A DNA stretch of 64,000 nucleotides from Globisporangium splendens (Eukaryota > Oomycota > Peronosporomycetes > Pythiales > Pythiaceae): NCBI GenBank assembly GCA_006386115.1, contig VFIW01000013.1, positions 310,001-374,000 of the forward strand, written 5' to 3'. The notes under the pieces are model-generated. The model saw only the letters and a program-made list of their open reading frames with translations, was not told the DNA's origin and ran no database searches. Positions 10,218 through 17,483 of the stretch are shown here, in pieces. Made by a program: the position numbers and the translations under genes. Position 1 is the first letter of the stretch. Every line of letters starts with the position of its first letter.

Positions 10218-12290
10218 ATGGAGACAGACGAGAGTGACAGCAAGCAGAGCAGTTGTCCGAAGAAGATGGCGCTGTCGTCGCTGCCGCTGTCGCTCCTGGA
10301 GCAGATCATCGCGTACGCGGCGCAGGACGTCTCGGGGGACCCGCGCCATCGCATGGAGCGCGTATCCGTCTCCGCGCTGCAGACGTTCGCGCTCGTGGCG
10401 AAGGACTGGAACGCGACGGCGCGCGAGATCTTTGCGCGCGACAAGCTGCGCACACTGACCGTCACCTTCGAGCGCGCGAATCGCCATGAGCTGACCGCAT
10501 TCAAGCGCAGCGCCGTGCTTCGTGGCTGCCGCGTGCGCGAACTGAAGCTCGTCATGGGCTCTTTCTCGCCGAACAAGGAGTTCTTCATGCTGAACCCGGG
10601 TCTGCATCTCGTCAACGGCGTCCCGATCCCCTGGCGCGAGGTGTTCCGCCGCATGCCCGACCTCGAGCGCTTGGATTTGTCGTGCATGCCGCTCACATCT
10701 CCTCATTTAGTGGAAATCGTGGATGCGGCGTCGACGTACTGCATGAATATGCAGGCGCTGATTTTACCAGGTCAAGAGCGGGTGGAGATGCTGCTGGGAG
10801 AAGAAATGGAGCCATTGATCCAAAAAGTGTACGAAGCGCTCGAGCGGTGGTTCACGAAGGGCGGTCGTGGTGGGTTGCGGCAACTGACGCTTCCGAGCCG
10901 TCCTGGCGATATGGAGTGCAAAGAGTACTTCGCGAACGTGTTCCAGTGGTGCCCCCAGATCGAGTACTTGAACGGCTACAAGCACTCGCTCAACGAATTG
11001 GACCGACTGACGTGCGCCGACAAGTGGATCATCTCCACCGAACTGTGGGAAGCATTTAACAAGACCTGCACGCAACTGAAAGAGTTCAACTGGGTCGTCG
11101 TGCCCTTCAAGGACGACTTCTTCCGCGTCTTTGGCGCGCACCCAAAGCCTCAGCTCACACATTTGACCTTCTCCGTCAACATGCTCTGGAACTGGGCAAC
11201 GTACTTTTATCACCATGATAGCGACATATCAGGTGGTAGGCGCCGGAGTCCATGGGGTATCAACGCCACGGACGCGAAAGCAGCGCTGAACGCGTGTCCA
11301 GCACTAACAAATCTCGAGGTGTGCATGTACCACCCGCTGGATGAAGACATTCTGGACACTCCCATGGCGATGTACGAAGAAGACGGGTATACATTTCTGG
11401 TCGAGGATTACCCGGCTGTGGAACCGTTCAACCAAGAGATATTTGGCGATCTGTTTTGGCAGGCTGCATCACAGAGCTGTCCGTTGCTCGAGCGTGTGTG
11501 TATGTGGGAAGTCGCCGAGCGATACAACTCGAATCGCATTCCTATCCAGTCGTTCACCGACCGAAGCCTAGGAGCAATCGGCAAGTTGGCGTGGTTGAAA
11601 TATTTGGAGCTGCGGAGTGTAAACGTCACGGGCAATGGCCTTTTCAAACTGCTGAACAGCTTTCCAGTCGAGTTTAGTGGACAACGCGATCTACAGATCT
11701 CGCTCGGAGGTGCAACATCCAAGTCCAAGTTGAAATTCTACAACGAAGTGCTCAAGTTGCTGACTCGGATCGCGTCTTCGACTATCTCACCATCACTTGT
11801 TGATCGCCGCGTCGTACTACGAGTCATAAATGCTTGCGCTGCACCCGTCGACTATGGATGGAGCAAGCAGTACTTGATCAACTTGGAGCGCGCCATTGAC
11901 GAGATCAAGACCAAATACCCCAGCATCAAGCTGCGCATCGGCATGACAGGACGCAAGTTTGGTGGCTTTTCCGGCATCTTTGAGTTTGGGATCTACACGA
12001 CGCTCGCAACGCCGAGTCCGTGGTATGGCTGGGAGGACGAGTTTGGCCTGCATCCGGGGACAGTGAGCTCGACATTTTTCTATCGCGACTTCAATCCAAT
12101 GGTTAACGACGGGTATGCGGAGTTTGATGTCGACAACCTCCCGCTCGACTACGAACTCGACGCCGACTACATGGACCACGGTTACGGATACGGAGACGAC
12201 TACATGTTCGACGACTACCACGGCATCTACGGTATGGACTCGGACGATGATGATGACTATTACGGGAGCTACGGTTATGATTACTACTGA
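10218..12290 (+). CDS. F-box/LRR-like protein F2
   Basis: Single exon, 690 residues from the ATG at 10218 (METDESDSKQ). F-box-like region LPLSLLEQIIAYAAQD ... ALVAKDWNATARE at residues 22-75. The family blocks follow in order: MPDLERLDLSCMPLTSPHL, QALILPGQE, WCPQIEYLNGYKHS and LKEFNWVVVPFKDDFFRVF (about residue 286), then late LRR-like strands. A distinctive tail of about 50 residues is rich in Tyr, Gly and Asp (GYGYGDDYMFDDY, YYGSYGYDYY) and is absent from F1 and F3, so the paralogues differ mainly at their ends. Likely an SCF-type adaptor by analogy with F-box proteins; substrate unknown. Confidence 0.82.
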   Translation: METDESDSKQSSCPKKMALSSLPLSLLEQIIAYAAQDVSGDPRHRMERVSVSALQTFALVAKDWNATAREIFARDKLRTLTVTFERANRHELTAFKRSAVLRGCRVRELKLVMGSFSPNKEFFMLNPGLHLVNGVPIPWREVFRRMPDLERLDLSCMPLTSPHLVEIVDAASTYCMNMQALILPGQERVEMLLGEEMEPLIQKVYEALERWFTKGGRGGLRQLTLPSRPGDMECKEYFANVFQWCPQIEYLNGYKHSLNELDRLTCADKWIISTELWEAFNKTCTQLKEFNWVVVPFKDDFFRVFGAHPKPQLTHLTFSVNMLWNWATYFYHHDSDISGGRRRSPWGINATDAKAALNACPALTNLEVCMYHPLDEDILDTPMAMYEEDGYTFLVEDYPAVEPFNQEIFGDLFWQAASQSCPLLERVCMWEVAERYNSNRIPIQSFTDRSLGAIGKLAWLKYLELRSVNVTGNGLFKLLNSFPVEFSGQRDLQISLGGATSKSKLKFYNEVLKLLTRIASSTISPSLVDRRVVLRVINACAAPVDYGWSKQYLINLERAIDEIKTKYPSIKLRIGMTGRKFGGFSGIFEFGIYTTLATPSPWYGWEDEFGLHPGTVSSTFFYRDFNPMVNDGYAEFDVDNLPLDYELDADYMDHGYGYGDDYMFDDYHGIYGMDSDDDDDYYGSYGYDYY

Positions 12291-12797
12291 AAAACGGAGA
12301 GAAGTCGTCGTGCGTGTGGATTTTGGTGGAAGTAGATTTTGTTTGTATGTGTAATTCCAAGCAGAGTCCAGAACATAGAGATGCTTGTAAGCCACATATA
12401 CTTGAAAGTGAGCAGTGCGTTTTTGAGGTTAGTATCCCGGGTACATTTCAGGATTGAAAATTCGTCTATCCTACAAAACGAAAACTTTCGTTTGACGCCG
12501 GTGAACCGAGGTTGCAAGCACTGTCTTGACAGATTGCAGCAGTCACGTGGTGAATACGAGCAAACAGTTGGACACGAATCAGGATGGGATTCAGTGTGCC
12601 ACCTCTGCCTCATCCAAAGTCCAAAAGGAATCAGAATCTGGCTCGAGTCCTAAATCTAAACTTCTGAAAAGAGCAGTGTAATATACAAGAACAGTGCGCC
12701 GATCGAACAGTAGACCCCTACCAGTCACTTTAAATGGAGCCATTCATTCTGAGAGAGAGAGAAGGTAATTCTATTTAACTTATGATCTACATATAGT
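12291..12797. other. Intergenic, 3' flanks of F2 and the RNase H gene
   Basis: Convergent 3' region, AT-rich, no supported gene. It contains one copy of an 18 bp sequence (12734-12751) that recurs upstream of the RNase H gene, followed by a short GA repeat. Confidence 0.4.
12734..12751 (+). repeat. 18 bp direct repeat, copy 1
   Basis: ATGGAGCCATTCATTCTG here is repeated exactly at 13491-13508, on either side of the RNase H gene. Length and exactness exceed chance in 1 kb. It could be a target-site duplication or the remains of a tandem duplication. Confidence 0.6.
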
Positions 12798-13472
12798 TTA
12801 AGAATTCCTGAGTTTCATTAACACTGCTGAGAGTGAGGTGTTTCTAAGTTTTGACGGTGTGGCACCGATATCATTGTCGAGTAGAACTGCGACTTGGGAC
12901 ATAAGAACTTGATCATCTCCCCGCGCTTCGTCGGTGAGTATCTTCGCATTCTTGCAGTTCATTGCCACGTTGGCGAGAAGATCGGCCATCTTGTTTTGTT
13001 CTCGTTTTGTGTGATTCCAGGAGGTCCATGCAAAGTTGGCGATGATTTGGTTTACCCGAACTGCTAGTGGCTGCAACTTGGTCTGGCGTATAGAAGAGAA
13101 CCCGTTCTGGGCTGCGATAATCATTTGGCTGTCTCCGAAGACTTCCAACTTGACTTCATAGTGCTGTAGGTAGTGTGCACTGTATGCCAGACCATCTCTT
13201 AGTGCGCTGTATTCGCACCAATTGTTCGTGACTTCTGGTCCCATGTACACATAGCCGCATGCCTTGAGTTCCCATCGATTGCTTCGTTCATTCAGGAAGA
13301 TGAGTGCCCAACCGCTGCCTCCTGGACCTGGGTTGCCGCGCGCACCTCCATCGAAATACAAACGCGCCGTCGCCCATGCTTCCAGTTGGCGCGACAAGTC
13401 TTGTCTCTCCAGTACGCTGAGCAGTTGGCTCAGGCAGGTTGCATTGATCTTTTCTCCTTTGAGCGTTCTCAT
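12798..13472 (-). CDS. RNase H-fold protein
   Basis: 224 residues from the ATG at 13472 (the frame from 13484 opens with GTG). A complete RNase H domain is visible: YFDGGARGNPGPGGSGWAL carries the first Asp, WCEYSALRDGLAYSA the Glu, VFGDSQMIIAAQNG the second Asp, and REQNKMADLLANVAM the last Asp. All four metal-binding acidic residues are therefore present and a nuclease active on RNA:DNA hybrids is expected. This subtype (RVT_3-like) is common as stand-alone genes and as remnants of retroelements. No reverse transcriptase or integrase lies beside it. The frame stays open 18 codons upstream of the chosen ATG without another ATG (TGA beyond), so an upstream exon is possible. An 18 bp direct repeat flanks the gene. 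Confidence 0.8.
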   Translation of the reverse strand: MRTLKGEKINATCLSQLLSVLERQDLSRQLEAWATARLYFDGGARGNPGPGGSGWALIFLNERSNRWELKACGYVYMGPEVTNNWCEYSALRDGLAYSAHYLQHYEVKLEVFGDSQMIIAAQNGFSSIRQTKLQPLAVRVNQIIANFAWTSWNHTKREQNKMADLLANVAMNCKNAKILTDEARGDDQVLMSQVAVLLDNDIGATPSKLRNTSLSAVLMKLRNS

Positions 13473-13490
13473 CTGATGAGCCACAGCTCG

Positions 13491-13508
13491 ATGGAGCCAT
13501 TCATTCTG
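13491..13508 (+). repeat. 18 bp direct repeat, copy 2
   Basis: Exact copy of 12734-12751, located immediately upstream of the RNase H start on the minus strand. Confidence 0.6.
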
Positions 13509-13925
13509 TTCCGCAGTCTTCCCGCATCACCCATCCTCACTGCCGAGTAGATCTTTCTATCGTTTCTAAATAAAGTACAGAAGAGACGCTTTTATATGCG
13601 AATCAAGCCATTTATCAACTAAAACTCACTTAGAAACGGTAGAAACTCTAGAAGTCGATGACGTGATGGCATTGCGGTCGCCGCATTGCCAAGTGCTGGA
13701 TGGAGCACGAGACTTCAAATGTGCGCCGCCCTTGGCGAAAACAACGGAGATGCCCCGGTTGTCCCTTGATGGAGATTTGGGGAGATAGGTGATGCGCACG
13801 TCATTAGTACTACAGTAATCGTGCCACGGTGGGCAGGGAAGGAGCAGACTGTCGAGTGATTTCAGGTTCAGAAAGCATGACGGCGGGAGTTCATTCTGCG
13901 ATTCGCTGTCCACTGCGCGTTTAGA
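13509..13925. other. Intergenic between RNase H gene and PLC-like gene 1
   Basis: Divergent promoter region of about 420 bp. A minus-strand frame of 95 codons (13626-13913) is open but starts with GTG and shows no motif; I do not call it. It lies outside the homogenised part of the PLC inverted repeat. Confidence 0.4.
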
Positions 13926-16310
13926 ATGGCGCCGCGTCGGCTCCTTACCCGCGCGGCCGCTGCTGTAGTTGCCGCGATCGGTCTGTTCTCTAATAATGGT
14001 CCTAGTACCAGCGTCAGTGCTGCGACGTGCACTGCAGCTCCGTTCACGATCCTGCCTGCCGACTATGGTCTCGACTACTGTGTCGGCAACAACTTGGACA
14101 AGATACTCGAACTGCTTGCGGTAGCAACGAAGGAGTGCCCGCTTCTAGACATCATCGCGCTGCAATCTAGCACAACGATCACCAGCATCGTTGACTTGGT
14201 CACCAAGATGGTCGCGGCACCCGACCAGATCTCCGTGTTGTTCTACCAGCACATGAAAGCGACGACCGCGACACAGATGGACTCGTTCTGCTCGACGCTC
14301 AACACCGTCATCTCGCCGTGCGCCAAATCATTACTGCCAGATTTGCTCCCAATCTTCCAAAGCGATCTCACGTGCTGCTCACAGATAAGCGACATCTTGG
14401 ATCTCCTCAACCTGGCCGTACCGTCGAACGTGAGCAAGAACTCGTTCCTGCTCAACGAAGCCGTGAACGGCGTCAACAGCTTCTTCTGCTCCAAGCGCGA
14501 CGCGACACAGACCTGCGGCACGTCGATCTACTCGCAGCTCACGACCAAGTTCACCCAGGCACAGTTCTCCGTGATCGACTCGTTCCTGATGCCGTTCTTC
14601 ACGGCTTCGGCGGGCCAAGAGTGCAATGCGATGAGCGGCAAAGACTACACTGACAGCGCCAACCTCGCGACCGCCAGGACGATCGACTACGGATGCTGCA
14701 CGCACCAGATCCGCCCGCTGCTCGAGACCGTGCAGAATGCGTTCGCGTACTTGCTCGGCTCGACGGTCGAGCAGTTCCTCAACGGCGTCGTCGAGTTTGC
14801 GTCCACGACGACCAAGTTCGTGAACGCGGTGCCCGGCACGACGACGTGCACGTTCGCGTCGAAATGCACGAACCCGTCGTACATGATCCCGCAATTCACC
14901 AAGACGATCGCGCCCGGCACGAACAAACCCGGGAAGAACAGCCTCGTCGACGTGACGTGCACGAAGGTGCAAAAGTGCGACGCTGCCGGCACGACGTGCA
15001 GCGAGGTGTGTCAAAAGGGAACCGCGTCAGTGTCCACGTGGCTCAACCAGACCTTGGCGTACCAACGCAAGCTCACGTACAAGGGACCCATCTGCTACGC
15101 GCAGATCCCATCGACGCACAACAGTGCGATCACGCTCGCCGACGGGTTCGGCAACCGCGACCAGCTCTTCAACTTGAACCTGAACCCGCTCAAGGCGTAC
15201 TCGTACCTCAAGACGAACAATCACGCGCTGAGTCTTACGGACCAGTTGCAGCTCGGCGTGCGGTGGCTCGAAGTCGACGCGCACTACTTTCTGGACGATC
15301 TGCACACGGCGCACTGCGGAAACCTGGGCTCGGCGTCGATCACGGCACTGTTTGGCGCGATCGACGCGAAGCTGGCCAAGTACGGCACGATCCTGTGGGG
15401 GCCCGAGTTGCTCGGGTGCTTCCCTTCAGTGTCGGGGATCCGCCCCGAGGAACAACCCAAGACCCGCGACACGTTCCTGGAACTGCGCGCGTGGCTGGAC
15501 AAACCCGAAAACCAGAAGGAACCGCTGTTCTTGTATCTGGACACAGGCTCGGAGCTCTCGCGGTTGAGCAAGCTGACCGACTTGAACGCGCTCCTAGTCG
15601 ACGTGTTTGGTGATCTGATCGTGCCAATGGCGTCGATCAACGCGTTGGCGGCGAGCAAGTGGACCAACGGCACGATCCAGGACTTCATCGACAAGAACCA
15701 GCGCGTGTTCGTACTCGCGAACTCGAACACGGGCGTCGCGTACAGCCTGACGGATTTCTGTGGCGGCCACAAGATCCTCGACACCAAGTTCATCAACACG
15801 CTCCCGGATGCGTCACGCAGTATTGGCGGGATCGCGATCTACAGCAGCAACTACTTTGTGCGCTCGTACCAGTCGGTGCTCCGGTACATCTCGCTGGGCG
15901 AGGCCGGTACGATCACTCAAGTGCTGCCGACGACGCTGGACTCGGGGAACCTGGCCAACTTTGTGCGCTGGAACCTCAACTTGGTGGCCACGGACATGGT
16001 CGACGGCGCGCGCATGAAGGCGCAGGCGTGGTCGTGGGCGGAGAACGAGCCGAGCACGACGTCGAGCAGTGCGGTCGCGTTCATCAACACGAGTGGCCGG
16101 TGGATCGCGAGCGCCACCGCCGCCAAGACGTGGAAGGCGTGCTGGAATGGCACGACGCTGAAATGGAGCATCGTCGCGTACACGGCAGCGTGTGCGACAG
16201 GGTTCACGTTCACTGCGCCGCAAGACGCGTACCAGAACTACTTGCTGCAGGCGGAGGTGACGGCGCAGAAGATCACGATCCCCGTTGCGATTAACGCGTC
16301 GCTGGTGTAG
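13926..16310 (+). CDS. Secreted PLC-like phosphodiesterase 1
   Basis: 794 residues, single exon. The N-terminus (MAPRRLLTRAAAAVVAAIGLF ...) is a signal peptide, so the protein should enter the secretory pathway. Residues 30-380 are Cys-rich and without a named domain. Residues about 390-640 match the TIM-barrel PI-PLC X-type phosphodiesterase superfamily: STHNSAIT puts a His at 398, GVRWLEVDAH gives Glu449/Asp451/His453, and TAHCGN gives His463, in the spacing seen in bacterial-type PI-PLC and related secreted enzymes. YLDTGSEL near residue 540 is a later barrel strand. Substrate may be phosphoinositide, a GPI anchor or another phosphodiester; the sequence does not decide. It is convergent with a broken tiny gene and is mirrored by PLC-like gene 2 (differences concentrated in the first 85 residues). 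Confidence 0.85.
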   Translation: MAPRRLLTRAAAAVVAAIGLFSNNGPSTSVSAATCTAAPFTILPADYGLDYCVGNNLDKILELLAVATKECPLLDIIALQSSTTITSIVDLVTKMVAAPDQISVLFYQHMKATTATQMDSFCSTLNTVISPCAKSLLPDLLPIFQSDLTCCSQISDILDLLNLAVPSNVSKNSFLLNEAVNGVNSFFCSKRDATQTCGTSIYSQLTTKFTQAQFSVIDSFLMPFFTASAGQECNAMSGKDYTDSANLATARTIDYGCCTHQIRPLLETVQNAFAYLLGSTVEQFLNGVVEFASTTTKFVNAVPGTTTCTFASKCTNPSYMIPQFTKTIAPGTNKPGKNSLVDVTCTKVQKCDAAGTTCSEVCQKGTASVSTWLNQTLAYQRKLTYKGPICYAQIPSTHNSAITLADGFGNRDQLFNLNLNPLKAYSYLKTNNHALSLTDQLQLGVRWLEVDAHYFLDDLHTAHCGNLGSASITALFGAIDAKLAKYGTILWGPELLGCFPSVSGIRPEEQPKTRDTFLELRAWLDKPENQKEPLFLYLDTGSELSRLSKLTDLNALLVDVFGDLIVPMASINALAASKWTNGTIQDFIDKNQRVFVLANSNTGVAYSLTDFCGGHKILDTKFINTLPDASRSIGGIAIYSSNYFVRSYQSVLRYISLGEAGTITQVLPTTLDSGNLANFVRWNLNLVATDMVDGARMKAQAWSWAENEPSTTSSSAVAFINTSGRWIASATAAKTWKACWNGTTLKWSIVAYTAACATGFTFTAPQDAYQNYLLQAEVTAQKITIPVAINASLV

Positions 16311-16485
16311 CACAACTTTGTGTAGAGATGCAATCTCGTCCCGTGTACAGCACGTAGTAATGGAAATGAATCGCAGTGCTTGAATGAGGTTCATTATCTT
16401 TAAATTACGAGTTTGAGTGTATGGCTTTGCTCTGGCAACCACGACGTCCTGCTCCTATCTTTCTCATTGCAGGCGACGCCAATAG

Positions 16486-16643
16486 TTACTTCTTGCCGCC
16501 CTTCTTGCCTCCCTTGGTGGCCGCTGGCGCTTCCTTCGCTGCAGGCTGAGGCTGCTGCTTTGGTTGTTGCTTGGGCTCAGGTGCTGGTGCAGCCTTCTTC
16601 TTTGGCATTGGCTTGGTTTGTTGTTGTTGTTGTTGTGGCCCAT
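16486..16643 (-). pseudogene. Broken copy of the tiny Lys/Gln/Pro-rich gene
   Basis: Exact mirror of the intact gene at 17132-17308 except that 19 bases are missing just after the fourth codon: GGCCACAA runs straight into the CAA repeat. 158 nt instead of 177, so the frame shifts and reads Gln/Pro/Arg-rich nonsense through the former stop. CAA/CAG repeats at the deletion edge suggest slippage or repeat-mediated loss. The start codon and stop codon bases are still there. Confidence 0.85.
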
Positions 16644-17131
16644 GGTTGCTGTCTTGGAGCTCTTAAACTGTTGGGGTGGTGGATTGAAGGCCAATGTGAA
16701 AGTGAGTGAGCAGCTGGCATTCCCACAGCACGTCGTTTCAGACTGGCAACGAGATATACAGGCGAGCCGCCATGTAAATCTGCTGCAGCACACTGTGCCG
16801 CCAGACTTAGATCGAATTCGCGTTCAGCGTTCTCATTCAGTAACGGAAGCTGCGTATCTGAAGGCTGGATTCCTCATCTCATCCAGGGTAAATAAAACTG
16901 ATTCACAGAATAGCAGCCAATGGTAGTTGAGGTCGTCCCTGCTGACCTTATGATGCAACTCTGATCAGTTTTGTATATGGGTCAACTGCCTCCGTCGTCT
17001 GGCAGGACCACAGTCCAGCCAAGCACTCTACCTCTTCTCTCTTTCTCTCGTAGCCTTCAGCAACTCCATCTCACTTCCATATTTGATCTCAAGACCTCAA
17101 GTCACTTTCGCGAGAACTCAAGCAAGCAACC
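16644..17131. other. Spacer between the arms of inverted repeat 1
   Basis: 488 bp unique centre. It holds the promoter of the intact tiny gene (17071-17085) on the right. On the left is a diverged mirror of the sequence upstream of the broken copy. No gene seen. Confidence 0.6.
17071..17085 (+). promoter_or_regulatory. Oomycete Inr/FPR core promoter of tiny gene at 17132
   Basis: TCACTTCCATATTTG fits the initiator (TCA-Y-TT) plus flanking element (CAWTTT-like) and lies 61 nt before the ATG, the same distance as at the 21261 and 39271 copies. A CAAGTCACTTTCGCGAGAA segment follows, also shared among copies. Confidence 0.6.
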
Positions 17132-17308
17132 ATGGGCCACAAGAACAGTGCCAAGCAGCAGCAACAACAACAACAAACCAAGCCAATGCCAAAGAAGAAG
17201 GCTGCACCAGCACCTGAGCCCAAGCAACAACCAAAGCAGCAGCCTCAGCCTGCAGCGAAGGAAGCGCCAGCGGCCACCAAGGGAGGCAAGAAGGGCGGCA
17301 AGAAGTAA
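17132..17308 (+). CDS. Tiny Lys/Gln/Pro/Ala-rich protein, copy 2 (intact)
   Basis: 58 residues: MGHKNSAKQQ start, a Q7 run, TKPMPKKKAAPAPEP centre and C-terminal TKGGKKGGKK. Net charge is strongly positive and the composition is that of a disordered polypeptide; no known domain recognised. Eight copies of the family lie in this window, always one short exon, with conserved ends (M-x-R/H-K-N ... GKKGGKK) and variable Q/P middle. The stop is followed by the 175 bp segment shared with inverted repeat 1 and then by the 3' end of PLC-like gene 2 (convergent). Function unknown; conservation of the reading frame and the stereotyped promoter argue it is expressed. Confidence 0.7.
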   Translation: MGHKNSAKQQQQQQQTKPMPKKKAAPAPEPKQQPKQQPQPAAKEAPAATKGGKKGGKK

Positions 17309-17483
17309 CTATTGGCGTCGCCTGCAATGAGAAAGATAGGAGCAGGACGTCGTGGTTGCCAGAGCAAAGCCATACACTCAAACTCGTAATTTAAAGATAA
17401 TGAACCTCATTCAAGCACTGCGATTCATTTCCATTACTACGTGCTGTACACGGGACGAGATTGCATCTCTACACAAAGTTGTG

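Larger units (their letters stand above)
13926..16643 (+). repeat. Inverted repeat 1, left arm
   Basis: Positions x in 13926-16485 pair with 33794 minus x on the opposite strand (17309-19868), with no net length change. The arm contains the whole PLC-like gene, a 175 bp intergenic segment that is identical in both arms by eye, and the tiny gene. The only length difference is a 19 bp deletion inside the left tiny gene. Similarity becomes weak right at the tiny gene's ATG. Confidence 0.9.

Noticed and set aside
13626..13913. 95-codon minus-strand ORF between RNase H and PLC genes
   Set aside because: Opens only with GTG, no motif, no promoter; could be an upstream exon of the RNase H gene but nothing supports it.
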